Of a DNA stretch of 64,000 nucleotides, positions 1 through 12,467 are shown one piece after another. The notes beneath the pieces were generated by a model. It searched no databases. It saw nothing but the letters and a program-made list of their open reading frames with translations, and was not told where the DNA came from. The stretch comes from Heliocidaris tuberculata (taxonomy: Eukaryota > Echinodermata > Echinoidea > Camarodonta > Echinometridae): NCBI GenBank assembly GCA_025618425.1, contig CM046852.1, positions 631,704 through 695,703 on the forward strand, given 5' to 3'. Every line of letters starts with the position of its first letter. The stretch's first letter is position 1. The position numbers and the translations under genes were made by a program.

Positions 1-100
1 CTTTTAGTATAGATTTTCCTCATATCCACTATTACTCAAACATACTGAAGAAGCTGGTGACAAAGAATAAAAAAAATGTTGTTTTTGGTGTATCCACATT

Positions 101-278
101 AAAAATAATAATAGTGGGTTCTTGTATAGCGCACATGTCTGTATCCAAATACCTCACCTGGGTCGAGTGTGGCAAATGTAGATTAATGTCTCGCCAAAGT
201 ATGTTAGAGCTGTGGCAGGGATTCGAACCCCAGACCTTGTGGCTCGGTCTGGTTACTTATCCACTAGACCACAACACC
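101..278 (-). mobile_element. tRNA-derived SINE (left repeat copy)
   Basis: Read on the minus strand it starts with a tRNA-like head. An A box (TGGTCTAGTGG, 271-261) and a B box (GGTTCGAATCC, 229-219) are both close to the Pol III consensus. The body ends in a tail reading GCGCTATACAAGAAC followed by (ATT)n. Past the head the sequence does not fold as a tRNA, so this is a SINE, not a tRNA gene. The same element occupies the equivalent site in the right-hand repeat copy (23670-23846), so it predates that duplication. Confidence 0.85.
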
Positions 279-1786
279 TCTACATAAGTACTAAGCATGA
301 AAAGAAAAACAGAGGGTAAAATCATTATTTTTTCCCCTTAAAAATCAAAACAATATAGCTACAGCCGCATCAAGCATTGTAGTGAGCAGGCAATTAAACC
401 TTGATGCCTGTCATTTTCAGGCCTGGGGGTGGGGATGGGGGGGGGGGTTGCCTCAGTGTCTCTAGCCTTTAACTCTCTTTATATGTCTGGTTTTTAAAAA
501 AGAAATTTAACATGTTCTTGTTTGACCTTTAAAAAATGTCTTTGGTGTGAACAAAAGAAAAGAAAATGTCTGAAAACCACAAGCAATGATCCATACGATA
601 ACTAAGGAGTCCGTGTGAAGTCTCATTTATCGTGAGTTTAACAGAGCATGCAATGCACAGATTAACATCATTGTATATGCATAATTATATGACATATCAT
701 TTGCATATATAATGTATGAACAAAATTAAAGCTCCATCCCATACAGGTGTGTATTTCAAGAATATGTAATATCTTTAAGAGGGGAAAAATATGTTTTCAT
801 TAAAAAATACATGCCAGTTAGCACCCCCCCCCCCCCCCCTGCAAATTTCTTCCAGTGCCATGACAACAAATGAATGGTTTTATAGTAATATTTTTATTTC
901 ATAATAAAATAATAAAAATACTTTCAAATTTCATTATTACGTTAGCCTTAGCATTTCGTGCTAATTGGCTGATATCTGAGTCTCAACCCATTCATTTTTT
1001 CTTCAGTATTTTTATATGTATTTAATAATATATTTCTCTATTTCTACATTACTAAAATTTAGAAAATGTCCCCTGACTGGAAGCGCGAACAAGGGAAGGC
1101 CTACATGTACATTTTTTTTTCAAAAACCGCCACAACACAAAGATGCAGTATATTTTTATACATATAAAGCACACACATACACCCTGGCTAACAATTGCCC
1201 TAAATATGATATCGTTGTTTGCCAAATAGAATGGCTTTAGCACACTGGCAGATGGGAGGCAGAATCGGCTTGTGTCCCCCAACCCCCCAAAAAACAACAA
1301 ACAAAAACAAAACCAAAAAACCCCAAGTGGCATATCTCGAGTACACAGCCGAAAATAGTTTGCCACCCCTTTTAAAATTTGCTACCAAAAAGGCACCTGG
1401 AAAACATGATAATCCATTTTGCTTCACAGACTTTATTTTCATATTTGTGCCCCCTAATAAATCCACCTCTGCTTTAGCAGAATAGTTTAGTATAAGAATT
1501 CCCTTGCCCAAGCATTTCTGTTCGGCACACAACATTGTCATACATGTACCGGCCTACCTTCCACAGCAAAAAGTAAAGAATCTCACAAGGCAGTTAAGGA
1601 TTACAATATATTGGTATGCTATTACAAAGAAGTTTTTTTCTTTTCTTTTTTTTTTCTCTCTCTCTCTTTTTTTTTTAAAGGATGGGAAATCTTGGGATGA
1701 TACATTGGTTTGAATACCATAGAACAGGAATCATTTCTCCTGCACACGAATGGTTGGCAGCTATGTAATGTTGTATACACATATGC

Positions 1787-2167
1787 AGGGCTGTCAACTT
1801 TGGGGAACTGCTTGGAGGGAGATTTTTTTCTCTCTCTCACCAGCCCTCCAAAAGCAGGGCTGTCAACCTTGGGGAACTGCTTGGAGGGAGATTCGTGATT
1901 TTTTTTTCTCTCGCCTGCCCTCCAAAAGTCGCTTAGTGGGGGGGGGGGGGGGGGGGGCTGAAAGTTTTTAAAAGTCACTCAGTTGGGGCTATCATTTTAC
2001 ACGTTTGGAGGGAGGTTTTTCATAAAGTGGGAGATTTAAATGCTTGGCGGGAGAGCGGGAGGAAGGGCGTGGTGGCGGAAGTCTCCCGCTTTGACGCTGG
2101 AAGGACGGCGGGAGAATTAGCGTCGTGGCGTGAGACTCCCTCCAAATGCGGGAGGGTTGACAGCCCT
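1787..2167. mobile_element. hAT-like non-autonomous DNA transposon
   Basis: Terminal inverted repeats AGGGCTGTCAA(C/..) face each other at 1787 and 2167. They are flanked by an 8-bp target duplication, acatatgc/acatatgt, with one mismatch. The first ~75 bp are tandemly duplicated inside the element (the AGGGCTGTCAA start recurs near 1857). A G-run of about 20 lies near 1939-1958. No transposase is encoded. The matching site in the right-hand repeat (about 25385) has no element. Confidence 0.7.
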
Positions 2168-4486
2168 ACATATGTAGTATAAGAATGCATGGTCTATCCA
2201 TGCAACTACTTCCATGTAGCTGAATTCAAATGGTATAAGAAACTTAAAGACGTCACATAGTAGTGGGTTCTCATGGATAATTGGACACCATTGGGGGTGT
2301 TTACCTTATAACAGGTGTTGTCAATCACCAAGAGTGGACTTCACTTTTAAAGACAGGCAGTTCTTATGTAATGCATTGTGCCCTAGCTCCTCCTACTGCA
2401 GTGTAAGATATCATTTTCATAAATTTCCCCAGCTCGAGTAATTTTATGATGGGACAGACTCATGGTCAGACCCATCTCCCTGCATGGTTTCGCTGCCTGC
2501 CTGGGAGACCTCACACATATTAATTGGTAATTCAACCAAAATCTGGTGTCACCGAATTATGATGTAATGCACAAAGACACGTACTGAGCTGGCGACTCAG
2601 TTGCTTTGATGTTATTTGGACAGTTTGCCCGTACTGACTCTCTAAATTAATTGCAAAATATTAAAAACGAAAGCCCGAATGCTAAAACCTCTGTTTTGTA
2701 ATTGAAAAGAATTTTGAGAGAAATTGGCTTTTAGAAATTCTGAATAATATATGAACATGACTTTCAAAACAACACCAAGGGAAATAGACTATCATGAAAA
2801 TTACATAAAATATTCCTTCGTCATTAAATGCAAAAAAAAATAGCTCTATCAAGGCAATACTCCTCACTGATCATATATACACGTACATAGCACCACCTTC
2901 ATTCTAAATTTTGATTAAACCAGGACTTTCCACTGCTTTCTCAAGACAGCCTTGTTAAATTTTCTTCTTCATACTTCAAAATGTCCGTCAGATTCTACAT
3001 ACAGACAGAACAGAGAAGAAACATGATGCAGCATGACACAGACTGTGATTCACGCATACATGCATGTACACTGAACACATTTATCACATCGCTTTTCCAT
3101 CCCATCATGCCATATTTTGAGTGCCAGAGGCAATAATGGTGGTAATATATGTCTAGTATTGTACATGAACTAACATAATAATGACTGTGTACCCTTAAGA
3201 GTAGTGTTGGGTTTTCCCAGAGATCGCCTATTTTACCTTTGACCGAGATATTATCACGTGGTGTTTCAGTGAGTTGGCGCTATCATATTCAGCAAATTGG
3301 TAAGCATTGCACACAAAAGTTGACTTTTTATTTTTGAATTATCACTATACTATAATCAACAGTGGTGTATCAAGAAATGGATTACGGGGGGCGGGGGGGG
3401 GGGGGACCTGCAGTGAGGAAGCCCCACATATCATAAGCAAGCCAGCTCTACGGGGATCTGCAAAACAAACAAATTAAATGAATTAATAACTAAAATGCCA
3501 TAAACAATCATACGAATTGATAACTTAACTAACAATCCTTAGAAATTGAAATAGATTTTTTTTTTTAAATCAAAACATTTGCTTTCCTGTAAGAGGAAGA
3601 CCCACGGGTACTAAAATGTTTGGTTATTCTTGTTCTGGACCGATCGACACAGGGTCGTAGTAGACATCACAGCTTATTTATAGAAGAGCGCTGGACAACA
3701 TGAGACAATATTCATTCAATCCAGTGGTGTACCCAGGAATGTTTAAAGGGGGTTTCTTTTTACTCCAAAAAAAAAAAGTTATCAGCATTTTCGTGTCAAA
3801 AATAAGCTGATGCTTCATTTCTAAAGGGGGTGTTTAAACACCTAGAACACCTACCCCCCCCCCCCCCCCCCCCGCGGTACGCGCATGCATGATTCAACCC
3901 ACTCTAACTTGTAATTGTCAACATTACGTATCATCCGTTGAAATAGGGGATAAAGACACATACAATCAGCAATTCATGTTATCACATTTAAAACAAATTG
4001 CACTCTACATCATGGCTTTAGCTCCTGCAGCCAAGGCCAACACAGAACACATTTTAAGAAATAGTGTTTCCCATCAGGTATTCAAACACTACACCTAGGT
4101 CAAGAGAGGCAACTGAATAGTGTATTAAAAGCGACATGAATAATACATTCACGACATCATTCTCATCGTTATCATCATCATTATCACTGCAATCCACGTC
4201 GTCACTATCAATGTGCATCAACTTAATACCTATTCAAAGGATAAGGCATGACGACACACTCATGAGAATATACCGATTACATTTAATAGCGTGCAATTCC
4301 GTCATCCATTGAATATAAACAGTTTTCAGTTAAGCCAGTATCATTGTCATTGAGATGAATGATAATAATAATAATACCAGTCAGCAGATTTTAATATTGA
4401 TAATTATTATCATTACCGTGTACTTTACTGTTATTTCATTTCTCCTTCTTCCTCTTCCCTTCCTGATCATCCTTATCATCTTCATT

Positions 4487-4726
4487 GGGTGAATTCAAGT
4501 TCGGTGTTGAAAGCTGGTGTTGGTGTTGGGGCAAAACTAGCACCAGACACAACATCGAACTTGAAATGAAGCTGGTGCTGGGATTGACTTCACTAGGTGT
4601 TGAACTATCAATAATGTGATTGGTATTATTTTCATAAACCCGAATTCGGTGTTGGGGCTAGAATCAGCAGCCCAATTCATGCCCTCAACACCAACATCAA
4701 CACCAACACCGAACTTAAAATCACCC
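4487..4726. mobile_element. MITE with ~40-bp terminal inverted repeats
   Basis: The ends read GGGTGAATTCAAGTTCGG and, on the opposite strand, GGGTGATTTTAAGTTCGG. The arms continue into 'tgttggtgttg'-type sequence. A 3-bp ATT flank is present on both sides (4484-4486, 4727-4729). The element is 240 bp, non-coding, and absent from the equivalent position in spacers B and C. Confidence 0.75.
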
Positions 4727-5126
4727 ATTGTCATCATTGTAATCTTATCATTATATCAACGTCAGTAACTATCATAATAACAGATTAATATTAATTTGAA
4801 ATGACATCATAGCTTTCAATAATAGGGGCGTTACCATTAAGTTCAATATAACTAACAAACGCTAAATGTCAAGATTGCAAGCTTCATTTTGGATGACCGG
4901 GGAAAACACTATTAAAACAGCATGTGACGCAAGCATCTGAAAACAATGATTATTCAAGTATATCAGCTTACTTATTTTGCTTGTTGTTCGCACAACTTTC
5001 TAAAAGTAAAAAGAAAAAGAAGAAGAAAAGTAATAATATCTGAAACTATAGTATGACATTGTTCTATATCACTATACATTATTATTGACAAACATGATTT
5101 AGATGCGTACATAATAATGAAACATT

Positions 5127-5129
<3 letters not shown>

Positions 5130-5174
<45 letters not shown>

Positions 5175-5200
5175 ATGGTTGTAGTAGTAGTAGTAGTATT
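5130..5200. repeat. (AGT)n microsatellite, spacer A
   Basis: A run of AGT/GTA triplets with one short interruption. The homologous tracts in spacers B (about 12852-13245) and C (about 20580-21001) are five to six times longer, so the tract has expanded unequally since duplication. Confidence 0.95.
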
Positions 5201-6078
5201 AGCAGATTTCATTAGAAAAAATGACATTTGTCACAAAGCTTTATTGTGGCTAAATGATTAGGTAAATCATTAATATAGTACATGTATACATATACATTTT
5301 TATTACATAGCGGATATCATATGACTCAGTATATGGAGTGAAATCTCAGAAAATGGACTGTACCAGTCTACCAGTATGTGTATCAGAGTTTGCTGCTGAT
5401 ACAAACAAATGGAGAGTACAACACTCATGCCATTCTTATGAATTTACACGGTTCTAAATATCACAGAAAAGTAACTGAATGTTTCAAACTTTCATCAACA
5501 TAATATAAAACATTCTGTTTTACAAACATCAATTATGTAACTGTAAACTGAAATTATGATTCTAATCATGCTAATGATATTATGAATAACTGTTTTCATA
5601 TAGCGCCTTTCTAGTTAAATGTAGGCCTACTGACCAAAGCCATTCAGCCTCAAACATATGTTCTTTATTCATCTAGTTATGTTTTTCTTTTTCCAGGGAG
5701 GCCCTTTCATTAATAAAGCAAGGTCGAACATGAGGACCATAGCTATCCTTCTACGTATGGCGTTATCTCCTTTTGTTTTGTTTCGTGTTGTGTTTACTAA
5801 ATATTTGGTGTTGGTTTTATTTTATTAACATGTTAATCCTCATAGATTAATATTTGTGGATAAATCATTATTGTCTACATGAATGACGTTTACATATACA
5901 TGATGGTCATTTGCATCTCACAAAAAAAATGAAACGAATATTGTTATTACACAAATTGTCCAATTCTATATACTCCATGTTTTACTTATTCCCCTTGCAA
6001 ATGACAATCTTTTTTATTTTCATAAAAAATAAGTTGGTTTCTCTTGAGACTGACCAAGTCATCCAAGTCCAGTTTATC

Positions 6079-6082
<4 letters not shown>

Positions 6083-6117
<35 letters not shown>
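6083..6117. repeat. (TG)n microsatellite
   Basis: About 17 uninterrupted TG units followed by a CT-rich stretch. Neither TRIM neighbour has this tract at its equivalent position. Confidence 0.95.
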
Positions 6118-6118
<1 letters not shown>

Positions 6119-6592
6119 GCTCTCTCTCCTTCCCTCACTTTCTTTCCGCCCTGTTTTCATTCAAAATATCAACCTAATCATTTGTCTGATTATAATTATT
6201 CAAAGTTAATCATGGGTTAAGAACAACCAAACAACTTAGATTCTTAATGATTAACAAGAATCATGACAATTGGGGCACATATTTATCACATTACCATTCG
6301 TGAAATATTAGATATAGTGAAGAGATAATTGCGTAAATCAAAGTACATTATTTTTTAAAATTCATGAATATGGCGATTTGCATCTCTTTTACAGTATTTC
6401 TGGTACATTGTATACAATAATTCATCAATTTCGAGCGTAAATAATAAACTTAAGATCATGCTAAACATTTTAAGTGTAATTGGAAAAAAAGACGTTTAGG
6501 AATGTTTAAGAAAATAATTCAGTGTTAAATCACTTAGAATGCGAATCTTACCTTCAGGGAACTGAGTTATAGAGAGTTCGAAAAATTTGGAT

Positions 6593-7871
6593 TTACATCA
6601 TCACTTTGATGAAATACAGTTTCTTATAACAAGCAAAAGCAAGCATGGTTGGAGACGGGGAAACCAGGTAACACCAATCATAATTCAGTTTCAGGTTCAA
6701 TGCATTGAACTGAAGTCTCTCCATCAGGTTCAGACCATCAAGGTCATAGAGCCTGATCACCACTTTACAGTTCTTACGATCAACACTGGCTACATACACC
6801 CTGTCCTGCTCGTCCACGGTAGCATACAGGTAGACATTGCTTGGAGCTTGTAGAGACTTCCCAGCATTCCCATCCCTGTCATAGACCGTCACCATGCTTG
6901 GATTCCTCATATAACATGAACTTGTGACGATCAAACCCGTCTTGGTTGCATATGCCTGGTAGGTGATGTTGCGTTTTGTTGGGACTGTGTGTTTGAGTGT
7001 GCTTCCTGTAGGGTCATAGATGTAGACGTGGCTTGCATTGTTTGTAACGAGGATTTCATCTGATGGACTTCTGCTTAATTTGATAGTATATCCACTGTTT
7101 GTCAAGTGGATGGTTGATTTCCTGGTCCCATTTGGAGAATAGATGTGTGCTTCAGTGGTACTCAACGATATGCATAGCGTCCTATCTCTTTGAAACACAA
7201 GACCATAACATAAGGCATCGCTTGATACACCTGCATACTGCTGCTGCTGTTTACGATTTGAATCAATGATATCTATACCATGTGCATCATAATATCCAAT
7301 AGCCACACTGTCATCAGAGTATTTGGTCATCCCGTTCATTCCACCCGTTCATTCCACCACGTAGATCCACATAGTAAATCACTTTCAACTCGGGATCTGG
7401 CTCTATCATTTTCCCAAGATCAAGACAAGTATCATCTGCAGGCTGGAATCTCTTCTTCTGTGCTTTCTCTGTTATGGCGGCTGCCGAGGTTCGATCAGCA
7501 ACCTTCTTCAACATGCCTTCCAGCTCCTCACAGAGCAACGTGTGAGCAGATAGACTATCCCTCTCAAGACGACCCAGTCTGTCATTAGCCACCAGATCCA
7601 CCGAACTACAAATGCTTTTGATAGTCTGTCGGTCGTTAGATTTCAGAGCGTTGAGATCGTCATCGAAACTACGCTCTAGAGCATTGATTTGCTCAACGAG
7701 TATACGTTGATTTTCTTCTAGTTGCTTGGCCTTGGTATGATAGGCTTGGCTGACATCTCCCCGTAGTTTCTGTATGGCAGTGTGTACTTCAATACGCTGC
7801 GACTCCACATTCTGTATGTTCTTCTCCAGTTCTGATTTCTTGTTTGTACAACGTTGGACAAGATCATTCAC
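6593..7871 (-). CDS. TRIM copy 1, exon 2 (coiled coil and propeller)
   Basis: It begins after the acceptor at 7872 with Val-Asn-Asp-Leu-Val and ends at the TAA at 6595-6593 after Lys-Val-Met-Met. The length is 1279 nt, which is 13 nt more than a multiple of three allows because of the duplication at 7331-7356. A run of four Gln codons here is three in copy 2. Confidence 0.85.
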
Positions 7872-9855
7872 CTGAAAATAGAAAGTTGTTTTGGTTTTTT
7901 TTAAATGAAATGAATGGTTCATCCTTTCTCATGGGCCAGAGGGAACACATGCCCCGGGCTGCAATTGAGGGCGGGGGCGGGGGGGGGGCATAATTCCTAG
8001 AAACGACACTGGTTACATGCAGTCATGATGAAACACACGTTACAGTAAATAATTTTTTTAAAGTACAACACAGACCTATGTGAAACAGCACCCTGAGTGC
8101 GTCACAGAAAAGGAAGAGGTATGGTTGACTTACTCATTTTGGTAATCTAGATGAAATCAATTTTATCTACTATATATTTTTTCTTTAATCAATGGTATCC
8201 ATCATTATCCAAAAAAAAAGAACTGTAAATGATGAAACTTAGTGAAACTCGTCTTGCTTGAAGTGTACCAGCGTGAAATATATTTTAATAGTTGATGAAA
8301 AAAAGTTCCAGTGGTCATTTCGCCTTCCAGCATTAGTATAGGTAAAATTGATTCCTAGTTTCTCGTCCGGATATTTTTTTTAAAATAGGAGCTGGGGTTC
8401 CATGTTGCTGTACATGAAAATGCTGTAGGGTCAAATTCCACAGAAATTTTCTTCATTTAATTTTATTTGTACATGCTTTGCAGAGGTTTAAAAAAAAGGT
8501 GAAATTGCATTACATTGATGATTTTGCTTCCTCACATTCTTATTTATTATATTTCAGAACAAAAATACAAAATAATATTTTTTTAAAATTGAGGCTTGCC
8601 GAAAAAAGGAAGGAAGAGGGGACGAGAAACTAGTAATTAATTTTATTTGGCCTTAGTGTTCCAATAATCTATAATAGTATTATGTCCACAAAGGATTCTA
8701 CACGGATTTACTCGATAAAGCCATTTTTCTTCTTCTTCCTTTTTTACATTTATCACTAAAGCTATACTATCATTTTCTGATGTTACAAAATATCAAATGA
8801 ATTATTGTTATTTTGGCTTAAATTGCGACGATAACAAAGTTGGTGCTAATAATCAGGCCGTAACTTAAATAATAATCATAGTATCACAAGAATTAATGTT
8901 ACTTTCTTTACCCATTTTTTTTACGCGGTGTACTGATTACGGCTGCCGGAGCTATAGCCAGGGTAATAATATCCAAACCCTTTGGAAGCACATAGGGACG
9001 TGATATCATAATGTGATATGCGCTATACAAGAACGGATTATTATTATTATTATTATTACTAAACAGTGAAAGAAAGAAACACCGTTAATGATGAAAAGCG
9101 GGTAAAATATTTTTAGTTATTACATCTCATATGAAAATATTATATTCAAATCTAATGTTTGTTTAGTATAAGAATACTCGAAATACATGTGGTAAAATGT
9201 TATGAGGGAGACTAACCTTAACCTGTAATTCCTTCTCGAAGTCCTCATGTGACTTTATCTTGTGATCACGATGACCGATGATTACGCACTTGAAACAGAC
9301 CTGCACGTTACAATCCTCGCAGAACATATCTTTGTTCTCCTGTTTATGGATCGAGCACTTCTCGGAGGAATGACCAATGCTGACCTTCCCTTCGGTGATA
9401 TCCTGTATGGATAGGATCTCATGACCTTCAAAAAGTTCTGCTAGATGTTCATGACAATGAACACATTTTTCGCACATGTATTTGCTACAGGTTCTGCAGA
9501 AGGACATAGCCTGTTCCTGGAGTTTGCAGACAGTGCATTTTTGCCGCGTTTCCAAGACGGAATTGGCTCCCCCACAATTTTCGTAGTAGTTGTCTACGAG
9601 TCCGTTGACCGTCACATTAGATAGAAGATCATCGATGCGGTTTGCTGACAACTTCGTATCTTTCCTACAGAGAGGACAGGTCATGTGATCAAGGTCCTGG
9701 TGGGCTAGGTCGTATTTCTTGAGGCATTTCCGACAAAAGGTGTGTCCGCAAGAGGTTAGCAGGGTAGCATCGTCGAAGATATCAAGACATAGTGGACACG
9801 TCAAACCTTGTAAGGCGTTCGGAACTTCGTCTTCTTTCTTCTTCTTGGCAGCCAT
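6593..9855 (-). CDS. TRIM-family RING/B-box E3 ligase, copy 1 (frameshifted)
   Basis: Two exons, 9855-9217 and 7871-6593, join in phase 0 (donor AAG|GTTAGT, acceptor TTTTCAG|GTG). Exon 1 gives a C3HC4 RING (Cys20, Cys23, Cys36, His38, Cys41, Cys44, Cys60, Cys63), then two B-box zinc fingers (about residues 104-205). Exon 2 gives a coiled coil (about 214-350) and an NHL-like beta-propeller with repeated Tyr-Asp-x-x-Gly strands. The architecture matches TRIM56/TRIM2-3-like E3 ubiquitin ligases of invertebrates. A 13-bp direct duplication at 7331-7356 shifts the frame, so translation stops near 7314. The predicted product is ~398 aa (RING, B-boxes, coiled coil) and lacks the propeller. The propeller frame stays open beyond the shift, so the lesion is recent or an assembly error. 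The ATG at 9855 is chosen because MAAKK is conserved with copy 2 and a TATA box lies upstream. Confidence 0.85.
7331..7356 (-). repeat. 13-bp tandem duplication causing a frameshift
   Basis: The unit cccgttcattcca occurs at 7331-7343 and again at 7344-7356. The aligned part of the intact paralogue (about 15238-15250) has a single unit, so removing one unit would restore the alignment exactly. Confidence 0.95.
8935..9058 (+). mobile_element. 5'-truncated SINE in the TRIM copy 1 intron
   Basis: The sequence ends in GCGCTATACAAGAAC then (ATT)n, the same 3' tail as the full SINEs in this window. It has no recognisable A/B boxes. The homologous intron of TRIM copy 2 (around 16850-16865) lacks it and continues collinearly on both sides, so the insertion followed the gene duplication. 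Confidence 0.75.
9217..9855 (-). CDS. TRIM copy 1, exon 1 (RING and B-boxes)
   Basis: 213 codons from ATG (9855-9853) to Gln-Val-Lys at the donor (9216 GTTAGT). It encodes the RING and both B-boxes. It is close to copy 2 exon 1, which has one codon more; most differences fall in B-box 1. Confidence 0.9.
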
Positions 9856-9996
9856 GGCTGCACTAGTACGAATATCTAGAAAATTACAGAAAACAGCCTG
9901 ACTTGCAGATGATCTTGTATTGTAGAAATCAACGCTATGATGTGAAGTTTGTTGTGTCCGAGATGAATATCTGTAGAATATTGATACAACTATATA

Positions 9997-10004
9997 TATT
10001 TATA
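9997..10004 (-). promoter_or_regulatory. Candidate TATA box of TRIM copy 1
   Basis: TATAAATA on the minus strand, about 142 bp upstream of the ATG. The same octamer is conserved at 17806-17813 upstream of copy 2. A start site ~30 bp downstream would give a short 5' UTR and fits the choice of the MAAKK start. Confidence 0.5.
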
Positions 10005-11564
10005 GTCTTCGTATTTTGCTGTTTTACTTGGTTTGATTCTATAAGTCCAAGTCTGCATTAATATTAATCATTGAATACGTCACAACGACAAGAGTTCCCT
10101 TCCCAAATGTAAACACACACACATAAAACGTGAGGCATTAATGGTGACGACTACCCAGCCGTATTAACAAATCTACAAATTATTCCCTGTACAGCGGTGG
10201 GTTTTCCCAGAGATCACCAATTGTACCTTTGACCTGGATCTTATCGCGTGGAATTTTAGGTAGATGGCGCTGTCATATTCACCCCAGTGATAAACAGTGG
10301 GCTTTTCACTTTCAGTATTATCATTATACTATAATCAACAGTGGTGTGTCAAGAAACTGATAACAGGTGAGGGGGTTGGGGGGGGATAAACCTGCAATAA
10401 GAAAGCCCCGCATGCCATAAAAAAGCCAGGGCTACGATGATCTGATTTGTGGCATGATGCCCCATTCCACCCCCCCCCCCAATAATAATGATAATAATAA
10501 TAGTTTCCACAAAAAAAACCACCTGCAACAAAGAAATAAACAAATAGAAAGGAAATGAATTGATGATTTAAGTGCCATTTTAAAAATCATATCAATTAAC
10601 TGAACAAAATATTCTTTGTAATGAAAATAGATTTTAAGAAATGACACAAAACATTTGCTTTCCTGTAAGCCGAAGATCCACTGGTACTAAAATATTTGGT
10701 TAGTTTTGTTCTGGACCGACAAAGGGTCGTGGTAGAGGCTGGCTTTGCTCTCAGTTGGATACGTCACGGCTTATACATAGAAGGGGGGGGGGGGGGCAAC
10801 AAGAGATAATATTCATTGAACCCACTCCAACTCAAAATTTTCAACATTACGTATCATTCATTGAAATAACGGATAAAGACAGTCACATACAATCAACAAT
10901 TCAGGATATCTAATTTAAAACAAACTATAACCTATAGGATTTAGCTTCCACAGCCGTTACCAACACCCGGCACGTACTCTCGAAAAAATAATTAACATCA
11001 GGTACCCACTCACTATCTCATTTAAAACAAAATGCACTCTACATTGTAATCACTGCTGTAGCTCCTGCAGCTATGGCCAACACACACCATATTTTAAGAA
11101 ATAATGTCCTTTATCAGGTACTCAAATACTACACCTGGGTCAGGAAAGGCAACTGTCGATATGCACCGCGAAGGAATTCGAAACCTCAATAACGAATTAA
11201 AAGCGACATGAATAATTCATTCCCGTCATCATTCTCATCGTTATCATCATCATTATCATTGTCATCCACGTCACGATTATCAATATACATCAGTTCACTA
11301 ACTATTCAAAGAATACGACATGAAGACACATTTATGAGAATATACCGCTTAGATTTAATAGCGTTATCAATGTAGCCTTCCATTGAGTATAATTAGGAAA
11401 ATGTTTGATATTAAATGCAAATATTATTATGCCATTCGTGAGATGAATGATAATAATATAATTATGAACAGATTTTAATATTGATATCTATCATCATTAC
11501 CGTCTACATTACCATTAATTCCCTCTTCTGCTTTCATCTTCCTCCTATTAATCATCTTTATTGT

Positions 11565-12467
11565 GTTCAGTATCATCATTTTTCAATTTTAAAGAAATAA
11601 GTCGAGTGTCTAATACTAAATTTCTAAGAGTAATTGTTGATGAAAAATTATCTTGGAACCACCATGTAAATTATATATGTAACACCTTAGATAAAAATAT
11701 TGGGATTTTGTATAGATTGCAGTTCTTGCCACAAACTGTTTTGAAAATGTTGTACCATTCTCTTGTTTCTTCCCATATAAACTATTGCAATATTTTGGGG
11801 GGTTTTACTTCTAAAAGAAATATTGAACGAATTCATAAACTACAGAAACGTGAAATTCGCCTCATCACACATTCCCCGTATCTTTCATCCAGTTAACCCT
11901 TATTTAAGAAAATGCAAATCGTACCTATCCATGAATTATTAACACCAGATACCGCAATTTTCATGTTCAAACTATCTAACAACCTTCTCCCTTTGGTTTA
12001 TAAAGACTACTTCACTCTTAATTGTTTTATTCACAATAACAATACTAGGAATGCGCAAAATATCCATCTTCCTTTAAATCGCACATCGGTAACACAAAAT
12101 TCAATCTTTTATAATGGCCCAATCCTTTGGAATAGCCGCCCAACTAAATTTAGGAATAGTAAGACTGTAAAACAATTCAAACGATCTTATAAGCGACAAC
12201 TTCTTGATTCACAATGTTAAATGTACTAGATTATGGTATATGTTTCCCCCTCTTTTCTTCCATTCTTTCTTTAGTGTTTTGAACTTCTGTACACTTGATA
12301 TTCTATCGTTTCTTATAATTCTGTTTTATGTACTCTGTATGAAGGGGTCATTTTTAACAAGTCTATTTGTGTTTTCCATGATCCCGCCACTATTATTTAT
12401 TATACTGATTTGTACTAATTTTTTGTAATATGTTTTTTATGGTGGAAATAAATGATTGATTGATTAA
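11565..12467 (+). mobile_element. 5'-truncated non-LTR retrotransposon 3' end, copy B (RT C-terminus)
   Basis: The reading frame 11561-11896 continues at 11912-12220. It matches the C-terminal part of Jockey/CR1-type reverse transcriptases, with a LxVIVDExLSWxxHV block, then LYHSLVxSHINYC, then the downstream Ile-Leu-Trp-Asn region. A TTA-to-TAA change near 11895 stops the frame. The 3' end is AATAAATGATTGATTGATT, a short tandem-repeat tail typical of CR1/L2-like elements. No endonuclease or RT catalytic domain is present, so the copy is dead on arrival. Clade assignment is from memory of family features only. Confidence 0.8.

Larger units (their letters stand above)
1..3130. repeat. Left copy of a ~3 kb direct repeat flanking the TRIM array
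   Basis: This stretch aligns by eye, in the same orientation, with 23571-25866. Both begin with the same 'tagattttcctcatatccac' stretch and carry a SINE, a G-run, then the 'ccatcccatcatgcc' stretch just before homology ends. The left copy is longer because it holds a hAT-like insertion (1787-2167) and about 300 bp near 2250-2600 that the right copy lacks. No protein-coding gene is visible; the open frames are short and not protein-like. The left end runs off the window, so the repeat may be longer. Confidence 0.85.
3208..5725. repeat. Spacer unit A of the TRIM tandem array
   Basis: It begins with 'gttttcccagagatcgcc' and ends near 'gcaaagca/aaagca', and is collinear with 10199-13612 (B) and 18012-21478 (C). 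It is clearly the most diverged of the three. It lacks the retroelement found in B and C and instead carries a private MITE at 4487-4726. It contains (AGT)n at about 5130-5200. I see no gene in it. Confidence 0.75.

Noticed and set aside
200..278. Possible functional tRNA gene on the minus strand
   Set aside because: A and B boxes are present, but the rest does not form a cloverleaf, and the sequence continues into a SINE body and ATT tail. The same unit recurs at 23670-23846.
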